The translations under genes and the position numbers were made by a program. From NCBI GenBank assembly GCA_003254905.1, contig QANU01008245.1:271605-335604 (forward strand): a stretch of 64,000 nucleotides of DNA. Direction: 5' to 3'. The DNA is from Nissolia schottii (lineage: Eukaryota; Streptophyta; Magnoliopsida; Fabales; Fabaceae). Positions 34,401 to 45,394 of this stretch are shown here, piece by piece. How positions within the stretch are numbered: the first letter of the stretch is position 1; each line of letters opens with the position of its first letter. The notes below the pieces were generated by a model. It saw only the letters and a program-made list of their open reading frames with translations. It was not told where the DNA came from and made no database searches.

Positions 34401-37400
34401 TCACCCACAATTAGATGGCCAATCGGAAGTGGTAAATAGGTGCTTAGCAACCTATTTAAGGTGTTTTGCCAGTCGAAAACCCAAGAGTTGGCCTCAATGG
34501 TTGAGTTGGGCTGAATATTGGTATAACACCAATTACAACTTCTCCACCAAGACCACCCCAGTTTAATCACTATACGGCAATGAACCTCCCTTGTTGTTAT
34601 GTGATTATGGACCTTTTGCAGCAGAAGAAATTAATCAATTGATGCAAGATAGGAATGCCATGCCTGATCTCAAGGACCACCTAGCCAAGGCTCAAAATAG
34701 AAAGAAAATGGAAGCTGACAAGCACCACAGGGAGTTAAATTTTGAAGTGGGAGAGAAAGCTTTCCTCAAAATCCAGCCTTATAAGCTACAATCCTTGGCA
34801 AAGAGGGTTAACCAAAAATTAAGTCCTTGTTCCTATGGTCCCTTTGAGATCCTTGAGAAGATTGGGGCTGCAGCTTACAAGTTGAAACTCCCAGAAGGTT
34901 CCCTTATTCACCCGGTTTTTCAGGTGTCATTACTGAAGAAATGTGTTCCACCCACCACTAGTAGTCAGCCACTGCCCAATTGTCTAACTGCTGAATGGGA
35001 GCTGCAAGTCCAACCTGAGGAGCTGTTAGTCAAATGGAAAAGTCTTCCAGAATTTGAAAATTCATGGGAATTTAAAACAGACTTGCAAAAGCTGTTTCCT
35101 ACTTTCCACTTTGAGGATAGGGTGGACTTCGAGGGAGAGGGTATTGATAGAGACCCCAGAACCAAGAGTAAGCCCAATCAGCCCAAATATGTAGTGTATG
35201 CCAGAAGAGGGAAGAGAAATAGACTGAAAGCAGTCGATCAGCTACAACAGGAAAGGAAATGCAATTAAAGTGATGAATTTCAGGAAGGGAAGTTATTACA
35301 ATAATGGAGAGAGAGAATAAACCGATATTATGGGGACTATTAGGAGGTAAATCTGTTTTAATTTATTAGGAAAGAATAAAGCTAATTTTCTTTATTACCT
35401 CTGATTTTGAATTATAAATTCAGATCAAGGGAAAAGAGGACAGCAGGCAGAACTTGAGTGGGCCTAGGAGGGTTAAGGGATCCTTTATTCCTAGGCTTTG
35501 TTTTCCATAATTTTCTTCTTCAGTTTTCTGCAATTTCTATTTACCATTGTACTATTCTGCAATTGATATTCCCCACTGGGATACCAATATATTAAATAAA
35601 ATCAGAAGTTATACAGAAAGTATTCACTTGGTACCCGTTGTAGCATAGACCTGTTACCTATATTTCAAAACTGATACTTTCTACATAATCTCTAACAAGG
35701 TTTATTATGGGATCCACAATGTTATTTGGATCCATGTTGTCAACACCTCCTAGTTAAAAAAACTCAGCTGTTGTTGAATACCTAACTAGTTTCCACGTCA
35801 GCAGAATAGTATTCCACCGAATTAAATCTTCCGTAAACAATGCATCTTATCAAAAGAAAAAAGGGCAAATCTGTAAAATGGGAACAACCTAGACATAAGC
35901 TTGCTTCCATTTACATTAACAATGCCGCAATGCAATATAAGCAGAAAGTTGGACTAGATAGAACATAAAGTAACAACTCATGGCTTATCCATGGCTACTT
36001 GTTGGGCATAGAAGTAAGAAAGGCAATCTCAGAAACCACCTCTCTTTAAAAGACACTAACTTTACAGACCAATTTTGAAGTGAAATATCTAAAACATTCT
36101 TTTAAAAAACAACCATATACTCCTAACTTATTGTTAGAGACCCAGACCCCTTTTATGGGCTAGTCTACTCTAGGAAAAAGAAGGAATTGGGCCAAAATGG
36201 AGGCCAGGTACAGCAAACAGAAACAGAATTAGTCAGTTAGGCTGGAAATAACGGTCAGAGTGTTAGTTAGAAGTTAGTTTGGGAGGGTATAAGAGACAGA
36301 TCAGGAGCTTAGGAGTAGGTTGTGAGTCAATTGGAAAATTTTAGTAGAAAAGTAGCTCTAGAACTCTCATCATGGAACCTGCTTACTAGCAATGATGCAT
36401 CCCCAATTTCTAGGGTTTGGTAATTGCCATACCCTGAGCTTAATAAGACTAGTGCTTAACAATCTTGCTCTCTTAGTAAATGGTATCTGCTATTTTGCAT
36501 AGGCCCACCAACTAGAAAGTTAATAGGCAATTCACGATCTCCATGAAATCAAGAACTTCAACGTTCAGTTTCATATATGAGTATATCTGATTTATCTATT
36601 GAAATTTTCATTAAATGCAAATGAACTACAAGTATAAAAATGTTTCAATAGGGCAAACCCAACACCATCCCTACTATGATTTTAAATAGGGTAAAACCAA
36701 AACCAACCCTTCTTCATAGTTTATTTATGTAATAGATATCCCTCCCATGGTACAAACCATTGACATTGACACTGCCACACAATTTTGTTTAAGGAATAAG
36801 AAAAAAAAGAAATTGTATCCCCCCGAATCATACAATTCCTACAAAATATCTATGCCAAAATAGTATTTTACAGTAACATTCAACGCAGAACGAAGGTAAG
36901 TAAACTTATAAAGACCAAGCAAACAAAATAATAATAATAATAAAATAAATAAATGTAAACATCCTAACAGTCATTGATCATTACCAAACAAATACAGAAT
37001 CACCTGGAAAGGGAAAGCCCACCTCTAACACGCTCTTGCCGCCAAATGAGATAAGCCCACTTTTGACATCAGAACTAAGGGCTTTAATCAGGTCAAGTGA
37101 ACCTTCCCACAGCTTCAGCCCCCCTACAATCCACAATTAAACTTTTTTCAAGCGAAAGTGAACCAAAGATGCAACTGTTTCTGCCATCGACAAGATAATG
37201 AACGAATAAATGAAAAAAATAAAAAAGAAATGCAAGGAACAAAATGCCACCACCTTCGTATTTCCCAGGAACTAAATCGGAATTGGATAAACCGAAAACT
37301 TGTTGGGTATTCACCCGCCCCTGGGAACAGTCCACGTAGACAAAATTATCCATAGGAATCACACAATAATAAAATCAGGCTATAATTCCAATTCTAATAA

Positions 37401-37897
37401 TCTGTTGTGTTTTTTTTTTTTCAACGCAAAATAAGGTACTTCAAACACAAAATAACGATTTAGAAGTAAAGAAAAAGCTTTACCTTGAGCAGAGTAACCC
37501 CATCTAAATCAACTGACTCTGCATTGTGTTTGACGGATGAAGCAACCTAATTGGCACGAAAACAACACCCTTTAGAAACGGCGCCACTTCAATCAACCGT
37601 TATTCATAAACAACAAACGAGTGAAGCGTACCTCAGAGGCGAGCACTTCAATGCAAGGAGGAGGAGGTATAGAAGGAGCTTGTTGTGCAGCATCGTCAAA
37701 AATTCCAAGGCCGGAACGGGTGGAAGAGAATAATTGAAACGTTTCGAAACTTGGTTTCTAAACATTGCCAAAGTAAATAAAAAAATTTTAAAAAAAAATA
37801 CTTGTAAAACAATTAATAGGTGAGTGAAGTGAAAGTGGTGTTCATTGAATATTTGGAGTTTCATAGTGACCTCAGACTCAGAGTTCGTCGCCGCCAT
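28434..37897 (-). CDS. METTL18/HPM1-like histidine protein methyltransferase, 9 exons
   Basis: Exons (5' to 3'): 37871-37897, 37632-37757, 37484-37546, 37254-37320, 37023-37123, 30409-30453, 30030-30326, 29780-29882, 28434-28516. They join to 303 codons plus stop. The family (yeast Hpm1, human METTL18) uses S-adenosylmethionine to methylate a histidine of ribosomal protein uL3; the plant role is inferred. Visible marks are [20 protein letters not shown], the SAM motif VGCGHGLPG (129-137), [20 protein letters not shown] and the ending EVWKLTYK. The 27-bp first exon has a weak donor (GAG/GTCACT); it is the only way found to reach an in-frame ATG, so the first nine residues are tentative. Intron 5 is 6.6 kb because of a chromovirus and an LTR; intron 8 holds a TIR element. 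It is convergent with RALF. Confidence 0.9.
28849..29642. mobile_element. TIR transposon in METTL18 intron 8, with coding-like cargo
   Basis: The left end AAATTCTTAGGTGGTCCAGG and the inverted right end AAATTCTTGGGTGGTCCGGG begin terminal inverted repeats of about 100 bp, including GCTCATTCCATTTRAATTGT and AACCATAGTTTAA. Between them, minus-strand frames at 29140-29394 and 29016-29306 overlap; they encode a Pro/Asn-rich stretch and [20 protein letters not shown] do not recognise the protein. The layout resembles a gene-capturing element. No target duplication could be fixed, so the superfamily is uncertain. Confidence 0.65.
31198..35645 (+). mobile_element. Ty3/Gypsy chromovirus (Tekay-like), 4448 bp
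   Basis: Lies in METTL18 intron 5, opposite to the gene. LTRs are at 31198-31705 and 35145-35645, starting TGACAGAGACCCC and TGATAGAGACCCC and very similar throughout. A candidate 5-bp duplication TAGAC is at 31193-31197 and 35646-35650. A degenerate Met-type primer site TGGTACCAAAGC follows the 5' LTR at 31708. Gag is missing: protease remnants begin about 32095. A diverged extra LTR-like block at about 31810-31990 suggests a deletion or an older nested copy. The pol end, with a chromodomain, overlaps the 3' LTR. Confidence 0.85.
32095..35268 (+). pseudogene. Gypsy pol pseudogene (PR-RT-RH-INT-chromodomain)
   Basis: Domains in order, each in broken frames: protease end (GLDWLASLG, near 32180), reverse transcriptase at 32560-32985 ([27 protein letters not shown] active site), RT thumb and RNase H start at 33079-33486 ([21 protein letters not shown]), integrase zinc region at 33844-34191 and integrase core at 34161-34566. 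The C-terminus is at 34591-35268 with a chromodomain ([16 protein letters not shown]). Stops or frameshifts at about 32986, 33072, 33484, 33906, 34189, 34340 and 34564 make it inactive. The second cysteine of the integrase zinc finger reads as tyrosine (CEVYQRNK). Gag is absent. Confidence 0.85.
36132..36490 (+). mobile_element. LTR with primer-site remnant in METTL18 intron 5
   Basis: Starts TGTTAGAGACCCAGACCCC, has a TATAAGAGACAG promoter-like word near 36290, and is followed at 36481 by TGGTATCTGC, a slightly altered Met-type primer site. The AGAGACCC start resembles the neighbouring chromovirus LTR. No internal coding region follows, so it is a truncated 5' end. Confidence 0.5.
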
Positions 37898-38230
37898 TTC
37901 TTCCGCTCCTTCGCTTTCTTTCTTCTCGTGTCACGGTTTTTTCTTCTTGTTTTTGTTATGGACTTAATTGGAACGGCCCAACAAGGCTCAGTATTCAAGG
38001 AATCAAGGCCCAACATGGACATGGATGAAGGGCGAAGGCCCTCACCACTCACTTTATAAACCTCAACCAGGCTTGCTCTAAGGTGCTGGAGCTTGCTCCA
38101 GTTCTTCTAGATTTTAGAGCTTTGTCATAGGTCTTTGTATCCCCATCATCCGTTTGATAGCCATTATTATGACCGCCAGCTGATGCTGGGCCATAGAGTA
38201 ATTGATACGGGAAGGGAGGCTAGTAAAGTA
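37898..38230. other. METTL18 upstream region
   Basis: Includes the presumed promoter and leader of METTL18 (leftward). No core elements could be assigned. From about 37970 the sequence becomes repeat-like. Confidence 0.35.
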
Positions 38231-38399
38231 TATAGCTAGTCAGAAGAACGCTACAGAGAAGAACATATGCTCAAGCGGGGTGGAAGAGGACAATGGCTCA
38301 AGAAACTCCATAAAGAAATAACATAGGGAGATGATGAATCTATCCACTGATGCCTGACCTCCGAAGTCGTTTCCTTTCATGTCTGTGATTACATTTACA

Positions 38400-38716
38400 A
38401 ACAAGGATGTTAGGGAAATAGTCATGGACTCATGGGACACAATGAACCCATGATTATATCTACAATCTTAGTAAATGCAGAAGTAAAGCACATCCTGGTA
38501 GCTCAGGGTTGTTCAGTTGACATGCTCTTTCGTGAGACCTTCTACAAGCTCGAACTTCGAGCTGAAGACCTCTAACCTCAAAGGATCCACCACATCGGCT
38601 TCTCGAGAGACAAAACTCAACATGATGGTTATATACCTCTCCACATCATGTTTGGCACCCAGCCAAATGCCTGCATTGAGATGGTAAATTTTTTGGTTGT
38701 AAGTCGTACTTCATAT
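38400..38716 (+). pseudogene. Gypsy protease fragment, left half
   Basis: Plus-strand frame with VNAEVKHILVDQGCSVDMLF, close to the D-x-G-[SC]-S-x-D-[IM]-L-F active-site region of Ogre/Tat-type Gypsy proteases, then HIMFGTQPNACIEMVNFLVV. A stop lies near 38573. The frame is cut at 38717 by a solo LTR and resumes at 39894. Confidence 0.65.
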
Positions 38717-39893
38717 TGTAACGACCCGCGATGAAGGGTCCGTCACAAGGGCCCAGGAAGGTCTCAAAGATGCATTGCAGCGCCCTCAATGTGCTCCAGA
38801 GCGTTGGCAGCAACGAGGTGCTGCAGTGCTTATGGCACGCTCGAGCACACCACTGCTGATCAACAAACCCTATCTGCGCCCCATTGGTCTACGAGAGGGC
38901 CCAACCCGCCCCTTTGGCCGTTTCTCCCCCTATGAATAGAGCTTTCCTCTCCCTTTTTAATTCGCTTAGAGCTTCAGACTCTTCTTATCTCTAGAATGAG
39001 TTTCTGCTTACTTTCTTCCTCTCACCCTTATGAAGACACAACGTCTTCACCTAGGGTAGGTAATCAACACCTTTTAGGATGGCCTAGGGTAGTAGGCCCC
39101 GGCGCCACTACTTTGGTAGTGGTGGCCCATGGCGGTTCACGACCGTCGTGGCGATGTCGGAACGCCATAGCGATGTCAGATCGCTATTGTAGAGCCTACA
39201 AGTTAATGATTTCTTTATGGGTTTTTGATGGTGGTTTATGTTGGTCTTTCCAAGTGCCAACACCATGCCGCTTGGAGCCTTCAGTTCTAGTGTTCCTCAG
39301 TTCCGCGACATTCTAGGTGAGCGGCGGTCCCGATGGTCAATGGTTCCACCTCGGTGGTCCATCAATAGAGTCAGTTGTGCCTATAACATGCTAGTAGATA
39401 TTTATATACATGCTCAATAATTGACCGTTGTTATGCTTATCTGATATATTATTTATAACATGTTATATATGATATGCGTATGCGATGCTATGCTATGCTA
39501 TGCTATGCTATGCTAGGACCTCTTAAAATTGTTTGGTTTGAATTATATAACAGACTTTAATAAAAACTCCGATTAAGGCATGGACCCTAACGAAGGGCAA
39601 ATTTTGACTAAGACAAGACTTGGTACTTAAGATGTTCATTGTGACGTACCTCTCTTACCTCGGAATCATATCCTAAGTATGGGACCATAGTCGTTAAGTC
39701 CAGACTGATAAATAAGATTCAATATCTAGGACACCCTTGTCATAATCAATAGACTTTGGTCTTAACAACTTGGGTAACCAAGTCAGCTCACCTAAAATAC
39801 TTTGTGAACAGTAGATCCTAGGATAAATAACCTAGAGCAGTACAAGGTCTACGACGCCCTACGTGCAGTCACGTCCTAAGTTGGAGCGTGACA
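38717..39893 (+). mobile_element. Solo LTR, 1177 bp, perfect 5-bp TSD
   Basis: Begins TGTAACGACCCGCG and ends TTGGAGCGTGACA, flanked by CATAT at 38712-38716 and 39894-39898. It interrupts a Gypsy protease frame. It holds a TATGC microsatellite (39485-39515) and GC-rich blocks. Removing it with one CATAT copy makes the flanking frames continuous. Open frames inside are not credible genes. Confidence 0.85.
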
Positions 39894-40050
39894 CATATAA
39901 TGCTACTATTGGCAATAGAACATTGAACAAACTTGGAGTGGTTGTCTTGAGTCTTGACACTTCACTTAGCAATGAAATTCCCGACCTTGAATGTGGGGAC
40001 ATAGTCAAAATTTGGGTTGATTAGCTAACATGAAGAAGATGCTACCAAGT
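39894..40050 (+). pseudogene. Gypsy protease fragment, right half
   Basis: Continues the frame broken at 38717: YNATIGNRTLNKLGVVV, typical of the segment after the protease active site in Ogre/Tat elements, followed by stops after KIWVD. Confidence 0.65.
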
Positions 40051-40365
40051 TAGTATTCAAGGTGGAAGGAAAAGAATAATTTCCAAAGATCTTAATAACA
40101 AAGAACAACCTTTTTGAAAATAAAAAAATACATGCAATGAAAATAGAACCCCCAACCAATCATTATCGGGCACTTGTAATAAAGAATTAGAGTGAAGTAT
40201 AATTTCACGTTTAGAGTACAATTTTAACAAATTTAAGAATAATTTATGTAATTTATCCACACGTTTTCATCATTTAACCACCTTTTTAAAGGGGGCTAAA
40301 TGTTTACTAAAGAAACTTATCTTATTATGGATCAAAGTGCCCCTTCAAGTCGGTGAGAATTATTG
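40051..40365. other. Upstream region of the PPR gene
   Basis: AT-rich, presumed promoter and leader. No specific element assigned. Confidence 0.35.
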
Positions 40366-42216
40366 ATGAATGTCTCCCACCATGCACACGCACTCCACTC
40401 CCAGCTCTCCCAGGCACGGCGCAACCCATCCCTGGCCCAGGCCCTCCACGCCCACATCATCAAATCGGGCCTCCATCACCACCACCCTCTCCCCGCCACC
40501 CTCCTCGACTCCTACGGCAAGTGCGGCCTCCTCCACCACGCCCTCCGCCTCTTCCAAGACCTCCCCCAACAGCCCCCCTACCCCGTCGCCTGGGCCTCTG
40601 CCCTCTCCGCCTGCAACCTCGCCTCCCTCCCCCTCGCCGCCCTCTCCCTCTCCCTCCCCATCCTCCGCTCCCACCCGACCCGACCCGACCACTTCGTCTT
40701 CGCCACGCTCTTCAAGTCCTGCGCCTCCCTGGGCCCCCTCCACGTCAGCCTAGGGAAGCAACTCCACGCGCGCTTCCTCCTCTCCCAATTCCACCAAGAC
40801 GACGTCGTCAAGTCCTCGCTCGTCGACATGTACGCCAAGTTCGGGCTGCCACGCCACGCGCGTGCCGTTTTTGACTCCATCTCGTCGTTTAATAAGGCCG
40901 CTTGGACGGCAATGATTTCTGCGTACGCGCGGAAGGGTCTAAAGTCTGAGGCTCTGAAACTGTTCGGTGAGGTTCCCAACAGGGACTTGTTTGCTTGGAC
41001 CGCTTTGATTTCAGGGTTAGTTCAGAGTGGGAACGGTGCTGATGCCTTTCGCCTGTTTGTGAAAATGCTGCGTCAAGGGGTCGAGATCGTGGACCCTTTG
41101 GTTCTTTCGAGTGTGGTTGGCGCTTGTGCTAATATGGCTCTCTGGGAGCTTGGGAAGGAGGTTCATGGTTTGGTGATAGGTCTCGGGTTTGAGTCTTGCG
41201 TGTTTGTGAGCAACGCGCTTGTGGATATGTATGCCAAGTGCAGCGACCTTGTGGCTGCAAAAGGCGTCTTCTTTGAGATGTGTAGGAAGGATGTGGTCTC
41301 TTGGACTTCCATCATTGTCGGCAGCGCGCAGCATGGGAGGGCTGAGGAGGCATTGGCTCTGTATGATGGCATGGTTTCGGCCGGCATTAAGCCCAATGAG
41401 GTGACCTTTGTTGGGTTGATGTATGCGTGCAGCCACGCTGGTTTGGTTGGCAGGGGCCGCGAGTTGTTCAGGTCTATGGCGGAGGATCACGGAATTAGGC
41501 CTTCCCTGCAGCATTTTACTTGCTTGCTGGATCTTTTGAGCCGATCCGGACACCTTGAAGAGGCAGAGAATCTTGTGAGGACGATGCCGGTTGCTCCTGA
41601 TGAGCCTACCTGGGCTGCTTTGCTCAGTGCTTGCAAGCGCCATGGTAACACCAAGATGGCAACTAGGATCGCAGATCATCTGTTGAGTTTGAAGCCGGAA
41701 GATCCCTCTTCCTATATATTGTTATCTAATGTTTATGCTGGGGCCGGTATGTGGGAGAATGTTTCAAAGGTTAGGAAGTTGATGATGGTCAAGGAAGTTA
41801 AGAAGGAGCCGGGTTATAGCTGCATTGAGTTGGGAAAGGAGAGCCATGTGTTTTATGCCGGAGAGACGTCTCATCCGATGAAGGACGAGATTCTATCTTT
41901 AATGATTGAGTTGGATGCAGAGATGAGGAAAAGGGGTTATGTTCCTGATACTAGCTCAGTTTTGCATGACATGGATGAGCAAGAGAAGGAAAGACAACTT
42001 TTCTGGCATAGTGAGAGGTTGGCTGTGGTTTACGGGCTTCTTAAGGCTGTTCCAGAGGCTATTATACGCATAGTGAAGAATCTCCGTGTTTGTGGGGATT
42101 GCCACACTGTTCTGAAGCTCATCAGCACCATAGCAAGGAGGGAAATTTATGTTCGGGATGCTACAAGGTATCACCATTTTAAAGATGGCAAGTGTTCGTG
42201 CAATGACTTCTGGTGA
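40366..42216 (+). CDS. DYW-class PPR protein, MEF35-like
   Basis: Intronless frame of 616 codons, starting at the ATG that gives MNVSHHAHALHSQ. Plant DYW PPR proteins bind organellar RNA in a base-specific way and direct C-to-U editing. Overall wording (SSLVDMYAKFG, AWTALISGLVQSG, DPLVLSSVVGACANMA, FVSNALVDMYAKCSD, DVVSWTSIIVG, NEVTFVGLMYACSHAG) resembles Arabidopsis At4g14050 (MEF35), a mitochondrial editing factor. PPR repeats of P, L and S type fill about residues 20-400, then E/E+ motifs (PDEPTWAALLSACK...), then the DYW deaminase domain: HSE (548-550), CGDC (576-579) and a CSC near the end (610-612). The last three residues are DFW instead of DYW. The first 500 bases are exceptionally GC-rich for this region. 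Edited sites cannot be read from sequence. Confidence 0.93.
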   Translation: MNVSHHAHALHSQLSQARRNPSLAQALHAHIIKSGLHHHHPLPATLLDSYGKCGLLHHALRLFQDLPQQPPYPVAWASALSACNLASLPLAALSLSLPILRSHPTRPDHFVFATLFKSCASLGPLHVSLGKQLHARFLLSQFHQDDVVKSSLVDMYAKFGLPRHARAVFDSISSFNKAAWTAMISAYARKGLKSEALKLFGEVPNRDLFAWTALISGLVQSGNGADAFRLFVKMLRQGVEIVDPLVLSSVVGACANMALWELGKEVHGLVIGLGFESCVFVSNALVDMYAKCSDLVAAKGVFFEMCRKDVVSWTSIIVGSAQHGRAEEALALYDGMVSAGIKPNEVTFVGLMYACSHAGLVGRGRELFRSMAEDHGIRPSLQHFTCLLDLLSRSGHLEEAENLVRTMPVAPDEPTWAALLSACKRHGNTKMATRIADHLLSLKPEDPSSYILLSNVYAGAGMWENVSKVRKLMMVKEVKKEPGYSCIELGKESHVFYAGETSHPMKDEILSLMIELDAEMRKRGYVPDTSSVLHDMDEQEKERQLFWHSERLAVVYGLLKAVPEAIIRIVKNLRVCGDCHTVLKLISTIARREIYVRDATRYHHFKDGKCSCNDFW

Positions 42217-45200
42217 ATTATTTTAGTTGTCTTAATTTGTTTGGGATGTTGGATATTTTTTTTTCCTCCCTAAAAAAATTTATGGGTTTTATTCTTAAAA
42301 TGGGTTTTCTCAAGAGAAATTTTAGAGAGACCCTCTTCTCATTTTGGTGAAATTTATTGAGTCTCAATTTAGATTGTATTTTTTTGTTTTTTTTTTTTAT
42401 AGGCTCTTTTTATGCGCTTCGTAATAATTTCATAAATTATGAAGAAAATAAGAAAGAATACTCTTCTATAGTCATTTTTAATTTTATTGTTTTTCAAATA
42501 AAAGAGTGCATATGTAATGCACAAAGCAACGAAATAACTACAAAAGGAAGTGGTGCAATTGTCGATTTACAGCACGTCTGTTAGTTGTATGCGCTAAAGT
42601 CAACATTTATGAATAATTCATATTAAATAAATGACAGTCTTTTATCCATAATTTGTGTATGTTTATTAGAATTAGATCTGAATCCGCGTTGGGTATTATT
42701 TATTTCAATATACAAATAAATTTACAGATGCTACATCAATATTGCAAACTATAATAACTATGTAGTGAAAGGGAAATGTTATTTATTATAAAAAAAAAAT
42801 AAAGTGAGTAACAATACATGGCTTCTTTGAATAAGTTGTGGACTTATACTGATATATGATATTAAAATGATGTTTTCTTCTTTTGAGTTGACTACATCTG
42901 TGTTTACCATGCACTTGGCTCTTTTTTTACTCGGGTCATCTTTTTTTTAGTTTTCTTGCTTGTAGTGTTTCTTTGGACCATTTCTTTTAAGGCTTCTTAT
43001 TCAAATTGACTTTTCATCATATAAGAATGCGTTTTTGTTACCATTTATATCATTCTTCTTTCTTCATAAATGTCATCTTTATATTCTTGTGGTGACTTAT
43101 GATTCATTCTTGTCAACCTTGTATGGGCATGGGCTCCTTAAATCTAAACTAACAATACCATAAATTAGAAACATGATGTAAAAAAATACCGAAATGTTAT
43201 GTTAATATAAACCTTAATAGCACCACAATTACATGACTTTGAACCTATGTATTAAAATGTCCTTATGAATTTGAAAGGAGTAGGTGTTAATAAATTAGTA
43301 TAGTCCATTAAGCATGCATCTACTAATTCAGTCTTTCAGAAATCATAATCATTTTTTAGTTAAAGAACTTCTCCTTTGGTCAACTCATGTTCAACCATGG
43401 ATGTTCACTTCTTCGATTGCTCTACCTTTTTCGATCATTAAATTATTTTATACTCTTCCTACAATGCCATCAAAGAAACAATCGAGGCTTGCAACAAAAT
43501 CTTCAAGGATCAAAGCGACATCTTAAATATTTTGAAGACTAAATTGGTGTCAAAAATATTCTTTCGATTGATCATAATGATATCACAAGTCTTTGAGGAG
43601 TAAATTGATGTCCAAATCTTTTAAGAAGCAATTGAATTTGGAGGAGATTCACCATGTGATTCTCTTGGTCTTAGTGGAAGAACAACAATACATGTCTCTA
43701 GTCGGACATCTCAAACCTTATAGAATGGGAGTAGACTTATATGCATTTGAAAATCATTGATAGGCTTCAATTGAATACATAGGCAACAATAAAAAAAATA
43801 TCAAGCATTTAGATCTTAGACACATGAAAAATTCTTGTATAGATGAAAAGAATCACATATACCTTTGTTTTCTATGTAAATATTAGATTAATATATGATA
43901 ATATGTCTATGTTGGATACCGTTGTTGAACGATGACAACACAACTAATGTTAGGTGAGAAGGTAAACTAGGGAAAAGGTGGGGTATAGGTCATCGAGGAA
44001 GGGATTTAGCAAGAAATGGAAATTGGAAAAGAAAGGAGAGAGCTTTGGAGTTTTAGGAAAAAAGAAAATGGAATTGTTGTAAACATTAGAGAAGACGGTG
44101 CACTTTGTCCAAGTCGAAGGAGCTCTGTGATAATGCAACTTGTATTTTTTTTTTAGGTCTCATTTAGATTGTTTTGTAACTCTAATGCAGGCATGCATGC
44201 TTGTGCATTGCTTGTTAAAAAAGGTTGTAAGGGTGACACGTCATCAAATTAGATGATGTGGAAGCATTCTAAATATATGCATTAGAATTTAAATATTATA
44301 AATAGTTAAGTCCATAAGATACTTGTTAGATAGTTAGTTACGTAGTGAGATAGGTGACCAATCAAGAAGGAATTCATTACCTCAAGTAAACAAGGATAGG
44401 TCTGATGGATCTGAGGTTGCTCTTGATCATAATAAATCCTTGGCTAAGGTTCTTGGACTCAAATAGAAAATAGTTTCTAGTTGGTGTCCTATTGATCAAA
44501 GAATAGAAACCCAAAGAGTCCATATGGTCTGAGCTATAGGGTTTTGACACTATTTATGACCCTGGTTAGATTGAGTTACTATAATGAAAGGATCCGAGTG
44601 CATCACAAATATGATCAATGGTTTATTAGAATGTTAATTGAGACATTCGTCACAACTTGAGTAGTTATGGCGTGTTATGCTAGGTGTTACCCATAACTTA
44701 TGAGAGCCAAGAGTATTTTAGAAATTTAACGTTAAGTTCATAAATGATTTCTAGTAATATTGAAAGTTTGATATTATTATCTCATTATCAATTAGTGATG
44801 AACCAAGGTGGTCACACACAATAAAACACGTACAAGACAAGGATGCATTCATTCTAATTAAGTCGGTTAATTAGAAATTAATTATAGGATTAGACTTTCA
44901 TTAATTGCAGGATTGTTAGCACATCCCGAAGTCAAATCTATGATAGAGGTCTTTTCTAATATATGGAAAATCCATATTTTAGAAAAAAATCTATCAAGGG
45001 CCTTTTTGTGACACTTTAACTAACTAATTACGCTTAAATCGTAATTAATGCTCGTTAGTTGCCACGTTTTAGCTTTTACTTACTTTTCGACTTAATTTTA
45101 TAAAATACTTGAAAAAAAAAATAATTTTGAACTATTGCAAAAAAATTATGAGCTTAAAAACTTTCATAAAGACTGATACTTTATATTCTTATAAAAATAA

Positions 45201-45394
45201 AAATAAAAAATAAAAAAAAACAACGAGGGAAAAGTGGGAACAGGGAACGAGACAGTTAAAAGTGGATGCTTATGATCTAACATCTGTGCATGACTAGTGA
45301 ATAATTAGAAGTGTCACACAAGGACACTAATTTAGGATTTTATTACACCGTCTCAAAACACAAATAAAACTCCCACCATTGGCGCTAGGGAAGT
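42217..45394. other. Intergenic spacer between PPR and AAE genes
   Basis: About 3.2 kb, AT-rich. The first part should contain the PPR 3' untranslated region. The stretch around 44300-45060 is less AT-rich and may be an old retroelement, but I could not find LTR ends or protein motifs. Confidence 0.35.

Noticed and set aside
34965..35177. 70-codon minus-strand frame at the chromovirus end
   Set aside because: Antisense shadow of the pol C-terminus and chromodomain.
40353..40979. Several long proline/arginine-rich and antisense frames overlapping the PPR start
   Set aside because: They are by-products of the GC-rich 5' part of the PPR gene; only the 616-codon frame has family motifs.
41017..41679. 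220-codon antisense frame inside the PPR gene
   Set aside because: Antisense to conserved PPR repeats, with no own motif.
43314..43526. 70-codon plus-strand frame in the PPR-AAE spacer
   Set aside because: No motif, no splice partners, AT-rich setting; length expected by chance.
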